Source of the DNA: Gluconobacter frateurii
GTDB lineage: Bacteria > Pseudomonadota > Alphaproteobacteria > Acetobacterales > Acetobacteraceae
Length of the DNA stretch: 64,000 bases
Direction: 5' to 3'
Assembly: GCF_002723955.1 (NCBI RefSeq)
Contig: NZ_BEWN01000005.1
Location: forward strand, 304,643 to 368,642
Shown here: positions 45,460 to 54,136 of the stretch, one piece after another
Layout: every line of letters starts with the position of its first letter
Position numbering within the stretch: the stretch's first letter is position 1
The notes under the pieces: model-generated
The model's input: the letters and a program-made list of their open reading frames with translations, nothing else
What the model was told of the DNA's origin: nothing
Databases searched by the model: none
Translations under genes and position numbers: made by a program

Positions 45460-47199
45460 TCATAGACCCAGCCCCCGTTTGCGCGCGAACGACCAGTCAA
45501 TACCCCCATCCCCACGCATGATTCCCGACACCTCCCGCCCTCGCTGTTTTTCCAGAGACGGCGACCAAGGCACCAGTTCAAATCCCAGCCCGTCATCAAT
45601 CATCGCAAACCGGCCCGACGCCAGATTGAAACGCTGGCGATAGTTACCGGTAACGGGATCGCCCTCCCCGCTCCACCGGCACAGCATCCCCGACTTCCCG
45701 GCGAGGCTCCGGCCCAGCGCGTCCAATTCCCGCTGACGCATGGTGGCGATCAGGTTCCGGGCATAACGGATACCGCCGCTGTCACGACTGGCCAGCCCCT
45801 GCTCCACCAGATGATCCGCCCGCTTTTTCATCGCCTCTTTGACCTCGGCACCGAACCCCGTAGACGCGAGGGCAAGAGGCTCACGCGCGGTCGCTTGCCG
45901 ATCGAGCCAGGTCGCGCCCTCCGCCGTCACCTGCCGTTCCAGCGGGAAGTCCGAACGCACGGCCAGCGCGACACGGTCACGTCCCCCTTTGTCAGTGAAA
46001 CGCCGCAATTCCACGATGGAACCGACCGCCCCATCACCAGCGGCTTCGAGGTTTGGCAGGCGGACATGATGGGTGCGTCCGTCAATCCCATCAATCACGG
46101 CATAGGCCGTGCCGCGCAGTTCATCGTCGAGGCCGCGATCGACCAGCCGACCGATGACGGAATCGGTGATGTTCTCGGCGGCCATTACCCAGGAGGACGC
46201 GGCACGATCGATCTTCTGCTCCGCTAGGCCCCGGTGGATACGCTTGATGATGTCGTTGCGCTCGCTGATCTCCCGCAGCGTCGCTTCCGCGCTCTCGTCC
46301 ATCCGCCAGCGCTCCGGCCCGATCTGGTGCGCCAGCCCCATCGTTTCCAGACGGCGCAGGCGACCCAGTTTCACCGTCGCGAAGGCGTCCGGCGTTGCGC
46401 CCGGCGCGCGTCCGAGATCGATGACACCATCCTGCCCCGCGTCCCTCTGAAGCTGGCGGTCCAATTGAGTCCAGCGGTCGGCGTTCACCTGCCGCTCGAC
46501 CGCCTGATGGATATCATGATCGGTGCGTGGTCCGAGTTCCAGCGTCACCAGATCCTGGGCACGGGCACGCATGCCTTCGCGGATATAATCGCGCGCGATC
46601 ACCAGGTCGGTGCCATCTTCCGCGACGCCCCGGACGATAACGTGCAAATGGGGGTGCGCGGTGTTCCAGTGATCGACGGCGACCCAGTCGAGTTTCGTGC
46701 CGAGATCGGATTCCATCTGCCCCATCAGATCCCGTGCAAAAGCCCGCAGGTCCGACATCTCCGGCGCATCCTCGGGAGAGACGATAAAGCGGAAATGGTG
46801 ACGGTCCCCATCGCAGCGTTCTGCGAAGTCCGAGGCACGGATATCGTCGCTGTCCTTCCCGAACAGGCGCACATCCTCGCCGTCCCGCGTCACGCCCTCC
46901 CGGCGGAGATAGCGAAGGTGTGCTGCCAGCGGTGTGGCGCGCGGCGCATGCCTCACGACGCGGGCCTTGATGACGACGCCCCGTGAGCGGCTGGTCAGCA
47001 GGCGATTGGCGGCGTGAGCGGCGGCCCTCCCACGCCCGAAACTGGAGCGACGCCCAGCACTGATTTTCCCCGCGCGGGACACCCGGCCACCGGCCCGCTG
47101 CACGGACGCCAGCACCTGCGTCACGAAGGGCCGCGCCTGCCGGGCGCGGGTGGAGCGAATACGCCCTGGCCGAACCCGGAATTCCTCGTCCCTGTTCAT
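45460..47199 (-). CDS. VirD2/DUF3363-type conjugative relaxase
   Basis: A 579-residue relaxase that would nick the element's origin of transfer. The metal-binding histidines are in DHWNTAHPHLHVIVRG (His177, His182, His184, His186); an N-terminal Arg-rich region precedes. The C-terminal two-thirds is the DUF3363 domain. The start at 47199 is chosen for AGGG upstream and for the family N terminus. Last gene of the leftward transfer block. A nearby oriT is expected between 47200 and 47392 but I could not identify it. Confidence 0.9.
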   Translation of the reverse strand: MNRDEEFRVRPGRIRSTRARQARPFVTQVLASVQRAGGRVSRAGKISAGRRSSFGRGRAAAHAANRLLTSRSRGVVIKARVVRHAPRATPLAAHLRYLRREGVTRDGEDVRLFGKDSDDIRASDFAERCDGDRHHFRFIVSPEDAPEMSDLRAFARDLMGQMESDLGTKLDWVAVDHWNTAHPHLHVIVRGVAEDGTDLVIARDYIREGMRARAQDLVTLELGPRTDHDIHQAVERQVNADRWTQLDRQLQRDAGQDGVIDLGRAPGATPDAFATVKLGRLRRLETMGLAHQIGPERWRMDESAEATLREISERNDIIKRIHRGLAEQKIDRAASSWVMAAENITDSVIGRLVDRGLDDELRGTAYAVIDGIDGRTHHVRLPNLEAAGDGAVGSIVELRRFTDKGGRDRVALAVRSDFPLERQVTAEGATWLDRQATAREPLALASTGFGAEVKEAMKKRADHLVEQGLASRDSGGIRYARNLIATMRQRELDALGRSLAGKSGMLCRWSGEGDPVTGNYRQRFNLASGRFAMIDDGLGFELVPWSPSLEKQRGREVSGIMRGDGGIDWSFARKRGLGL

Positions 47200-47392
47200 G
47201 AAAACTGCCCTGCACCGCGCGAAAGATCGCGTCGGATCAAAGAGATGACACCTCGACGCGAAGTGCGGAAAATCCACGCACCTCGCGACAAGACTTCAAA
47301 AACGCCGGAAAACCGCCACCCCGACCGAGCCGCGATGTGCGGCCTTTTATCCAGCCCTCCCTTTTTCTGTCCTTTTCCGGGGTTTTCGTGAT

Positions 47393-48076
47393 TCACTTCC
47401 CCTGCGTCGAACCCACTCCGGGCACGCTGCGGACATGGTCTGCGAAGAGCATGGACGGAGTGAAAAACGCCTGCTTGGATCGTGATGAAAAAACGCCGTG
47501 AGACGATACTGAAAACGCAGTTTCGCTGCCGGAAATGAAGAGCGAAGCGGAGGTCCAGTCACGTGCCGGAGCGATGGAAAACGGGACGGAAAAATGCACG
47601 CTGAACGACGGGTCATCGATCAGCCGGGCGACAGATGCGACGTAGGAAACCGTCTCGGCAGGCAATGGCCGACCAGTCGTCAGATGATCGTCATAGCGAC
47701 CAGGTCCGGCATTGTAGGCGGCGAGAAATCCCGCATCGCCATAACGGTCGTGCAGCCATCGCAGATAGGCCGCACCTGCCACGATATTGTCGTGCGGATC
47801 GAAAGGATCGGCCCCCAGATTGAGCGTGCGCCGGGCATTCTTCCATGTGTCCGGCATAAGCTGCATCAGGCCCATTGCACCGGCGCCGGAAACCGCATGT
47901 GGATCGCCGGCACTTTCGGCATGGAGGACGGCACTCACCCATGCTGGCGGGATCACGTTCCGCTCCGCCGCTTGACGCACCAGATCATCCCAATCCCGCG
48001 CATGGACAATGGTCGGCGAGAGCGACATCGCAAGCACGGCCAGCACGCCGGCGGACATGAAAAACCGGGCACTCAT
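47393..48076 (-). CDS. Lytic transglycosylase (VirB1/TraL-like)
   Basis: A 227-residue exported muramidase that opens the peptidoglycan for the mating channel. Signal peptide: FFMSAGVLAVLAMSLSPTIVHA. Catalytic Glu is in LHAESAGDPHAVSGAGAMGLMQLMP, followed by AAYNAGPGRYDD. ATG 48076 overlaps the stop of the DUF736 gene (ATGA) and has AGGAGG upstream. Confidence 0.92.
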   Translation of the reverse strand: MSARFFMSAGVLAVLAMSLSPTIVHARDWDDLVRQAAERNVIPPAWVSAVLHAESAGDPHAVSGAGAMGLMQLMPDTWKNARRTLNLGADPFDPHDNIVAGAAYLRWLHDRYGDAGFLAAYNAGPGRYDDHLTTGRPLPAETVSYVASVARLIDDPSFSVHFSVPFSIAPARDWTSASLFISGSETAFSVSSHGVFSSRSKQAFFTPSMLFADHVRSVPGVGSTQGK

Positions 48077-48414
48077 TCCCGGCCTCCTGGGCGTTTCACA
48101 GGGCGGTTCCAGACCAGTTGCCACTCGCGCCCGCCGCATCCGGCCTGGAACAGCGTAGCGCGGATTGGCTGCATGAAAGTGGGATCGTCCAGGAGCACAG
48201 AAACATACTCGCCGGCACGTTCCCCGGTGCGTTTCCATCCCGCGCCCAGCTCGGGGCCAGTATCCCCGTCACCCAGGTGAATACGATAATCCGGAGCGTT
48301 TTCCGCGCCATTGTTTTCCGCTGGCACGAAGGTCAGTTCAGCATCCAGCGACAGGGTGCGCACGCGTCCGGCAAATCCATCAGCGGTGCGGGTGAAAAAT
48401 CCGATCTGGCTCAT
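48073..48414 (-). CDS. DUF736 protein (copy 1)
   Basis: A 113-residue DUF736 protein (MSQIGFFTRTADGFAGRVRTLSLDAELTFVPAE, then SVLLDDPTFMQPIRATLF). The function is unknown; the family is a marker of alphaproteobacterial integrative elements and plasmids. GAAAGGA lies about 9 bases before ATG 48414. It overlaps the transglycosylase gene by 4 bases. A second, divergent copy is at 52404-52721. Confidence 0.9.
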   Translation of the reverse strand: MSQIGFFTRTADGFAGRVRTLSLDAELTFVPAENNGAENAPDYRIHLGDGDTGPELGAGWKRTGERAGEYVSVLLDDPTFMQPIRATLFQAGCGGREWQLVWNRPVKRPGGRE

Positions 48415-48460
48415 GAGAGAAGTCCTTTCGGGAGTATGAAAATTCAATGGCTGGCGACCA

Positions 48461-49090
48461 TCATTGGATGGGTGGTTCACCGGGTTTCATGGGCATCATG
48501 GGCTGCACAAGAAGCGGCCGCTTCCGCATCGGCTCGGGCGGTTCCGGAAGGGGATCGAAATGCGGCGGAGGCAATTCGGCCTTGCCTGTGCGCACATGCA
48601 CCGGCACCGCGCGACCGATCACTGTTTCCATCGGCAGGACACCGAAATACCGTCCGTCCAGACTGGTCGGCACGGCGGCGTTCATGACGAACACCTGCCC
48701 CGGCCCGAGATGCTGACACCCCTGCCAGACCGGCAGCTTGCGGCCGCGATGGTCGACGGGTTTCGCATCACCGACAGGTTTACCGTCGACGGTGACATGC
48801 ACGCCGTTACGGCAGACACTCTGCCCCGCGAGTGCCGCGACGGGCTTGAGCAACGGCACGCCGGAAGGCAGGTAGCCGCGCGTTGCCAGAAGCGTGGCCT
48901 CGTGCTCCGGCAGGCGGATTGCGACGATATCGCCGACACGGACGGGTGTGGTGGGCTGGATGCGATACAGCCCGACCGGAACGCTGGCCGTCTCGTTCCA
49001 GACCCAGCGCGGCGTCGGATGAAACGCCAGCGAGGCACCCACACCGAGCACGGCGAAATATGTGGTGAAAGACCAGACGCGCCGGGTCAT
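48461..49090 (-). CDS. traF: S26-family signal peptidase TraF
   Basis: A 209-residue TraF-type protease that matures the conjugative pilin. One N-terminal membrane helix is present. Catalytic Ser36 (SVPVGLYRI) and Lys82 (LLKPVAALAGQ) form the Ser/Lys dyad; FVMNAAVPTSLDGRYFG follows. The Pro-rich tail is usual in this group. ATG 49090 overlaps the DUF2840 stop (TCATGA arrangement on the plus strand). Confidence 0.92.
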   Translation of the reverse strand: MTRRVWSFTTYFAVLGVGASLAFHPTPRWVWNETASVPVGLYRIQPTTPVRVGDIVAIRLPEHEATLLATRGYLPSGVPLLKPVAALAGQSVCRNGVHVTVDGKPVGDAKPVDHRGRKLPVWQGCQHLGPGQVFVMNAAVPTSLDGRYFGVLPMETVIGRAVPVHVRTGKAELPPPHFDPLPEPPEPMRKRPLLVQPMMPMKPGEPPIQ

Positions 49091-49575
49091 GATACGGCTC
49101 CCCTGCGCAGCCACGCATCATGGCGCTCCCGCGTGTAGGGACGTGGCTCCTGCGCCGCTGTGAGGCGGTGATGCAGGTGGCGCCAGTGATCGGGACAGGC
49201 GGCGGCGGGATCGATCCCCAGCGCCTCCACGCCATCGATCGCTTCCAGCACGCGCCGCACCTTGGGCCAGCCGCTCTGGCGCAGCAGACTCTCCCCGCCG
49301 GGACGTACAAAGGGCACGGTCTGGCAGACTTCGCCCGCCCTGACGGCGCGCACGATGTCGATGCAGGACACCACGGTGCCGAAATCGTTCGCGGCCCAGC
49401 GGATGAACGCGAACACGCTGTCAGGCGTGAAGCTCATCAGCCTGCGCCGACGATCGAGAATGCGATCCTCGACGGGATGCCCGAAGCGGACCCAGTGTTC
49501 AATGCGCTTCTCGATCCAGGTCAGTTCGACCGTGGTGAGCACATCGCCCTGCGATCGGAAAGAACACGCGGTCAT
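49087..49575 (-). CDS. DUF2840 protein
   Basis: A 162-residue DUF2840 protein (LTTVELTWIEKRIEHWVRFG, RRRRLMSFTPDSVFAFIRWAANDFGT). A conserved partner of TraF and RepA in these elements with no assigned function. It overlaps repA by 4 bases and TraF by 4 bases, so the block is translationally coupled. Confidence 0.88.
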   Translation of the reverse strand: MTACSFRSQGDVLTTVELTWIEKRIEHWVRFGHPVEDRILDRRRRLMSFTPDSVFAFIRWAANDFGTVVSCIDIVRAVRAGEVCQTVPFVRPGGESLLRQSGWPKVRRVLEAIDGVEALGIDPAAACPDHWRHLHHRLTAAQEPRPYTRERHDAWLRRGAVS

Positions 49576-50645
49576 GGGACACCGACCATGCGATCCGCGA
49601 CCGCTTCCCGAGCCTTTTCTCGATGCCCCGACCGGGCGGCCGGAAGGGGAACCGAAAGACCGGAATCCCCTACATAATAAGTTATTATATTAGTTATATA
49701 AGTTACGGGACTGATTCCGCTTTTGAAAACAACGCACTGCGACGTTTTCTGCACCGTCAGCAACGGTATTTCCGCACCGTGAGCAATGGTATGATCCGCA
49801 TCCTGACCAACGGCAGGATTCACACGGTTATCCACAGAACCGGTGGGTAATACCGTTGGCGAAATACGCAGGACTGGCTGTTTTCCGCCATAAATGACCT
49901 TGCAGTCGTAACCTGGGACGATCTGACGACGGGCAATGCCGGCGACGTCGATCACGAAATTCCGCCAGGGAGAGAGGGTGCCGGACCGCGCATGGAGATC
50001 ACGAAGATTGAAACGCCACCCGTCTTTCTGCCGACCGGCATGTCGGCGCGCCAGACGGTAAAGCCACCGCTCCAGGCCGCCATAAAGGCGGAAATAGGCG
50101 GGATCGACGCTCAGGACATGAGAGCGATCACAGGCCATCTCCATGAGCCAGTCTGGCAGGGTCAGGGTCACCCCATCCTCACGGGAAATCCGGACGTCAC
50201 TGATCCAGGCGAACGGCTTCTCGCGCCACTCCGGCCCCTGCCGCAGGCTGGTGGTGACGCGCGTTTCCGCCAGACGCGCGAGGGCGCCATAAAGCCGGCG
50301 ATACTGGTGGGTGCCGTCAGACCATCCCAGATCCTGGAACAGCCGCCAGGGCGTGAAACGCACATGGCGCGACACCCACAGATCGTGGTTAAGGGCATCG
50401 ACGATCTGCCCGGTCAGCCAGAGCAAGACATCAGCGTCGCGGATCGTCGCCATACCCAGAGGAGCCGAGGCTTCGACAACGATCTCCATCTGACGCGAAC
50501 GGTAGCGAAGTGGCTCAAGGCGCGCCATGTGCCCCAGCGCGAAGAACGGGCGCCCCATCAGATCGCGGATGTCGCGGGGCCGTGCCGACCCCGTGACCAC
50601 AAAACGGCGGTCGGGCTGGCGCCAGTTGTCGGCCGCCGGCATCAT
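49572..50645 (-). CDS. Replication initiator RepA of the integrative element
   Basis: A 357-residue replication initiator of the type found in alphaproteobacterial integrative elements (FFALGHMARLEPLRYRS, VSRHVRFTPWRLFQDLGWSDGTHQYRRLYGALARL, FRLYGGLERWLYRLARRHAGRQ). It supports replication of the excised circle. The start is the first of two tandem ATG codons and overlaps the HTH gene stop. The parA gene that normally follows repA is missing here. It is unrelated to the truncated plasmid RepA at 33.2 kb. Confidence 0.87.
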   Translation of the reverse strand: MMPAADNWRQPDRRFVVTGSARPRDIRDLMGRPFFALGHMARLEPLRYRSRQMEIVVEASAPLGMATIRDADVLLWLTGQIVDALNHDLWVSRHVRFTPWRLFQDLGWSDGTHQYRRLYGALARLAETRVTTSLRQGPEWREKPFAWISDVRISREDGVTLTLPDWLMEMACDRSHVLSVDPAYFRLYGGLERWLYRLARRHAGRQKDGWRFNLRDLHARSGTLSPWRNFVIDVAGIARRQIVPGYDCKVIYGGKQPVLRISPTVLPTGSVDNRVNPAVGQDADHTIAHGAEIPLLTVQKTSQCVVFKSGISPVTYITNIITYYVGDSGLSVPLPAARSGHREKAREAVADRMVGVP

Positions 50646-50941
50646 CGTCCGGCACTCCGCTGCCGGGCTTTGCGAGCCCTGGCCTGCAAGCGGATGATAT
50701 AGGCGCGGGGATCGGACGGCATGGGAATGCCACCACCATCCCCGGTGGACAACCGGACGTTCAGATCGGCCCAGGCGCAGAGGTCTTCCACGGCATAGAC
50801 GATCCGGCCGCCAAGCTGGCGGTAGAGCGGACCAGTGCCGCAACTCCGGTGCTTTTCGAGGGTGCGGATGGACAGGCCAACGAAATTGGCCGCGTCCGGG
50901 GTGCGCAGATAGCGCGGTGGCAGTGTCGGCTGGACACGCAT
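50642..50941 (-). CDS. AlpA/MerR-like helix-turn-helix protein
   Basis: A 99-residue DNA-binding protein with RYLRTPDAANFVGLSIRTLEKHRSCGTGPLYRQLGGRIVYAVEDLCAWA, the AlpA-like excisionase/activator pattern. GGAGGAA lies 7 bases before ATG 50941. It probably controls excision or the transfer block. Overlaps repA by 4 bases. Confidence 0.88.
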   Translation of the reverse strand: MRVQPTLPPRYLRTPDAANFVGLSIRTLEKHRSCGTGPLYRQLGGRIVYAVEDLCAWADLNVRLSTGDGGGIPMPSDPRAYIIRLQARARKARQRSAGR

Positions 50942-51037
50942 GGGGTCTTCCTCCCGTTGGAGCGGGCCGCGTGCGGAATGTCGCGGCTCATGGGAGGACG
51001 CTGCCGGAGAATGGTCTGTGGGGAGGGATGACAAAGT

Positions 51038-51682
51038 TCAGGCCGACAGACTGTCACCCCCCTGCTTCAGCCCCTGAAGGAGGGCGATGTAGCCGCCGTT
51101 CTGGTAGAACGCGGCACCGTCGAGATCGCGGTAGAAAGCCCGGTGCCATGAACTGGCACGCCATTCATTGCGGGACAGATGCAGGATGCGCTCGCCGTAG
51201 ATGCCTGCTGCGATCCGGCGTGTTGCCACTCCCGTGCGCCGGCCTTCGGCGATGCAGAGCATGCGAACCTGACGGAGTTTCTGCTGGGGACTCAGGCGCA
51301 GCGTAGAGGGAAGAGGACCGGGCGTCTGACCGGCAAGCAGGCGGCCGAAGCGCGCAACGCAAGCCAGACGGGTCGTGAGGTGCCTGTCATCGATGATGAA
51401 CCAGGTTCCTGGTGCGTCGGGCTGTCGATCGACGACAATGACGATGCGCAGCGGGCCTGCCGCGCTGTCCAGCACGAGATGGATGCCGTCGGGACCGTCA
51501 TGTCGTGCCCGCGCGTATGGCGCGAGACGGGACAGGATGTCACCCCCATCGCCACGCACGGCGACCTCCGGCGCGATGTCCGGATCCCAGAAAGCAGGGA
51601 CAAGCCAGGCAGGGAGATCAGGGTCGACAGGGAAAACGCAACCCCCAACGACGGGCGAAGGCGGGCCATGCTTCGGCGTCAA
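51038..51682 (-). CDS. DUF2285 protein
   Basis: A 214-residue protein. The C-terminal DUF2285 part is visible as LRLSPQQKLRQVRMLCIAEGRRTGVATRRIAAGIYGE. It is a DNA-binding-like domain common at the head of these transfer blocks. The N-terminal half (DPDLPAWLVPAFWDPDIAPEV) matches the same family. It overlaps the DUF6499 frame by 65 bases; the two are often one protein elsewhere. Confidence 0.85.
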   Translation of the reverse strand: MTPKHGPPSPVVGGCVFPVDPDLPAWLVPAFWDPDIAPEVAVRGDGGDILSRLAPYARARHDGPDGIHLVLDSAAGPLRIVIVVDRQPDAPGTWFIIDDRHLTTRLACVARFGRLLAGQTPGPLPSTLRLSPQQKLRQVRMLCIAEGRRTGVATRRIAAGIYGERILHLSRNEWRASSWHRAFYRDLDGAAFYQNGGYIALLQGLKQGGDSLSA

Positions 51683-51824
51683 CCTTGCCCATCCGAATTA
51701 TTGCTGCATGATCGTGTCGATAGGCCGGATTATGCCGCAGCCATTCCTGGGCGAGACCGGCAGTGTCGAGCCCGGCGAAGGCGCGACGAAGGGGTGCGGC
51801 ATCCCATGGCCGGATTGTCGGCAC
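51618..51824 (-). CDS. DUF6499-like small protein
   Basis: A 68-residue protein (LDTAGLAQEWLRHNPAYRHDHAAI, then WPAFARRWGLRFPCRP). This motif is the DUF6499 domain that normally sits at the N terminus of, or directly before, DUF2285 proteins. Here it is in another frame and overlaps the DUF2285 gene by 65 bases. Either true overlapping genes or one gene split by a frameshift. Confidence 0.75.
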   Translation of the reverse strand: MPTIRPWDAAPLRRAFAGLDTAGLAQEWLRHNPAYRHDHAAIIRMGKVDAEAWPAFARRWGLRFPCRP

Positions 51825-52094
51825 GCCCCCTCCCCCGATATGTCATGGATTCGACCCAGTATCCGGTGCAGAACCGGAACGGGTAGTCCACAAGACTCAG
51901 GGAGGTGATCCCGAACATATCCTATAAGTTCGGGATTATTTCTATATCGGGGGGATATTGACGCCAGACGGGCCGAAAAGGTCGGTTTGCGCGACATCAC
52001 GTGATGCCCGTGGCGCATCACACGAAAAGGCGCTTGGTGTTCCGTGTATTATAATACGTAGCGCGATAATACACAAATCGTTCCTATCCTGCGG
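51825..52094. other. Divergent regulatory region, DUF6499 block and XRE gene
   Basis: About 270 bases between divergent genes. It likely holds the promoters of the transfer block and of the XRE regulator. No clear operator was identified. Confidence 0.4.
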
Positions 52095-52343
52095 ATGGAC
52101 ATCCGAGGACTTTTCGGCGCGAACGTGAGGCGCCTGCGACGCGCCGCCGGTCTCAGCCAGGAGGCCCTGGCGGAACGGATGGGCGTGGACCGCGCCTATA
52201 TCAGCTGGATCGAGACCGGGCGCCAGAACGCGACGTTACTCTCACTATGGCATGCGTCGCAGGCGCTGGGCGTGCGACCGGCGGCGTTACTGGATGAAAC
52301 TCATGTTGCCGCGACCGTGACGCCAGGCAGTGAGGAACGGTAG
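52095..52343 (+). CDS. XRE-family regulator
   Basis: An 82-residue single-domain helix-turn-helix protein (NVRRLRRAAGLSQEALAERMGVDRAYISWIETGRQNATL). It is divergent from the leftward transfer block and likely represses it, as for the small regulators of this element type. No ligand domain is present. Confidence 0.9.
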   Translation: MDIRGLFGANVRRLRRAAGLSQEALAERMGVDRAYISWIETGRQNATLLSLWHASQALGVRPAALLDETHVAATVTPGSEER

Positions 52344-52403
52344 ACCGCCTGGCGGTAGGGAAAGCCCTTCCCGGCTGCGCCGGGAAGGGCCAGTGTGGGG
52401 TGG

Positions 52404-52721
52404 TCAGTCCCCGTTGCGCGGACGCTGGCGGCTCCAGGCCAGGTTGTAGGCACCACCTTCCTCTTCGAAGAGGCTGGCGAAGATCGGACCGGGAAGGGTC
52501 GGATCGTCCAGCTTCACGCTGAGATATTCGCGCCAGTCCGTGGTGTGCTTGATCCAGGCGGCCCCGGCTTCGAGTTTGCCGATCTGGACCCGGAAGTTGG
52601 GAACATTCTCGCTGGCCCGGTTAGCTTCGGGCACGAAGCGGACGCCCCGGATTTTCTGTGTCAGGGTGACGATCTCGCCCTCGTAACCCTCGCCGACCTT
52701 CTTGAATGAACCGATGATCAT
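52404..52721 (-). CDS. DUF736 protein (copy 2)
   Basis: A 105-residue DUF736 protein (MIIGSFKKVGEGYEGEIVTLTQKIRGVRFVPE, SVKLDDPTLPGPIFASLFEEE). ATG 52721 has AGGAGACAGGA upstream. It is clearly a paralogue of the copy at 48073-48414, with a shared SV-LDDPT core. Function is unknown. Confidence 0.9.
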   Translation of the reverse strand: MIIGSFKKVGEGYEGEIVTLTQKIRGVRFVPEANRASENVPNFRVQIGKLEAGAAWIKHTTDWREYLSVKLDDPTLPGPIFASLFEEEGGAYNLAWSRQRPRNGD

Positions 52722-53368
52722 TGTCCTGTCTCCTGGCTTGTATCGGGCCGCGACCACCGTGGCCTCGATGGCCATCGACAGCCCGGAGACGACGGGCGGC
52801 GCACCTGCTTGCAGGCCGGAGCAACGCGGAGGACGGCGGCACGGAACTTTGTTGTCTCGCGAGGAATGGGCGAAGCCCAGGGGAAGAAAGTTGCGGGCCG
52901 CCGTTGCGCCATAGCCGGGCGAGGCGAAGCTGGTCTTCGGGCAGATCGGCCATATCGAGAGGCCATGGTGTGCGGCAACGTCAGCCCTGTAGAGAGACAG
53001 GGCAGTCCTTCGTGTTCCATGGCGGAGGCGCAGGGTGTCGGGGGATATTCGTTTCCAGACAACATGCAGATCGAACCGTATCCGTCGCCGGGATAACCCA
53101 CTGGCTGGCACCATGTTCCCTGTCCTTCCTGCTCGACAGACCGGACGTTGACGCTAGGCCGCCAGTCACGCCGGCAGAACGACATGCGTTTTCCGCACCG
53201 AAGCTGGTCGCCGTTTTACTCCGGTTGGTACTGTGCCGGGCATCTCTCGCTGAAAGGAAGGCGCTGCCTATCCTGAACCCTGGTCCGCCCGTACTCGCGC
53301 AACGGGGACTGACCACCCCACGCTGACCTTTCTGACCTGGCCGAAACTGTGATTCTGCCACCGGGAAC
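52722..53368. other. Long stretch with no supportable gene
   Basis: About 650 G+C-rich bases. Open frames are present in several phases but none has a domain or a convincing ribosome binding site. Confidence 0.45.
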
Positions 53369-53785
53369 TTACGCAGGCTGGATGGCGCAGAGCCGTGCCC
53401 ACGCGGCCCCGCCCACGCACAGCGCGCCGAACGTCGCGAAAAGGTAGGCCGGAATAGTGCCCATGTCGCCCATACCGCTGAACCCCAGCGTCATGCCGAA
53501 CCCCGCCAATGCGGCTGGTAGGGCAAGCAGCGCTGACACCACAACCCGCAAAGAGGGATCGCGCGAGGAGGCGAGGATCGCCTGACCGAGTGCGAGCACC
53601 ATGATCCCGGCGGCAATGCCGGCGAGAATGGCATGGGCGCCAGACATCATGGCATGGTCGTAGAGCAGAGTGCAGGCCATCGCCGCTACGAAAAGGGGCG
53701 CGGCATAGACCGCGCAGAGAAACAGCAGCCAGCACAGGAAACAGATACTGGCGAAGCCAAGGACAATACCGAGACCGAGCAGCAT
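53369..53785 (-). CDS. Small polytopic membrane protein
   Basis: A 138-residue membrane protein with four to five hydrophobic segments (GLGIVLGFASICFLCWLLFLCAVYAAPLF, AILAGIAAGIMVLALGQAI, ALLALPAALAGFGMTLGF, IPAYLFATFGALCVGGAAWA). ATG 53785 has GGAAAGGA upstream; in-frame starts exist at 53803 and 53824. Cargo of the integrative element; no family recognised. Confidence 0.65.
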   Translation of the reverse strand: MLLGLGIVLGFASICFLCWLLFLCAVYAAPLFVAAMACTLLYDHAMMSGAHAILAGIAAGIMVLALGQAILASSRDPSLRVVVSALLALPAALAGFGMTLGFSGMGDMGTIPAYLFATFGALCVGGAAWARLCAIQPA

Positions 53786-54136
53786 GGATCGCGTCCTTTC
53801 CATGAGAAGGAACACCACACACATGCCGCAACGATTCAGGAATATCCATCAAATAGACGTGGGGTTTCTGGATCTGTTTTCACGATCAGGGCAGCGCGCA
53901 GAGCGCGCCGGACTATGACCGAGGCGCCCCTGTTGGCGCCTTCCGCTCGCGCAGTGGACGCGGCGCGTTGCCCAGGCAGCGTTGCGGCCCCGGTACCAGA
54001 AACGTCCCTCTTTCCGGCCACACCATCCGCGAGCCGGCCCAGCCGGCGAGCGCCGCACGCGCCGGGCAGCAGCACCGGTCCATCGGGACCGGCGCGATTT
54101 TCCGGCCGTCCGGTGAGGCGAAGAAAGGGGGCGGCT
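53786..54136. other. Intergenic, membrane protein to methyltransferase
   Basis: About 350 G+C-rich bases with no supportable gene. Confidence 0.4.

Noticed and set aside
51698..52021. 107-codon frame upstream of the DUF6499 gene
   Set aside because: It overlaps DUF6499 in another frame, has no recognised domain and occupies the expected promoter region.
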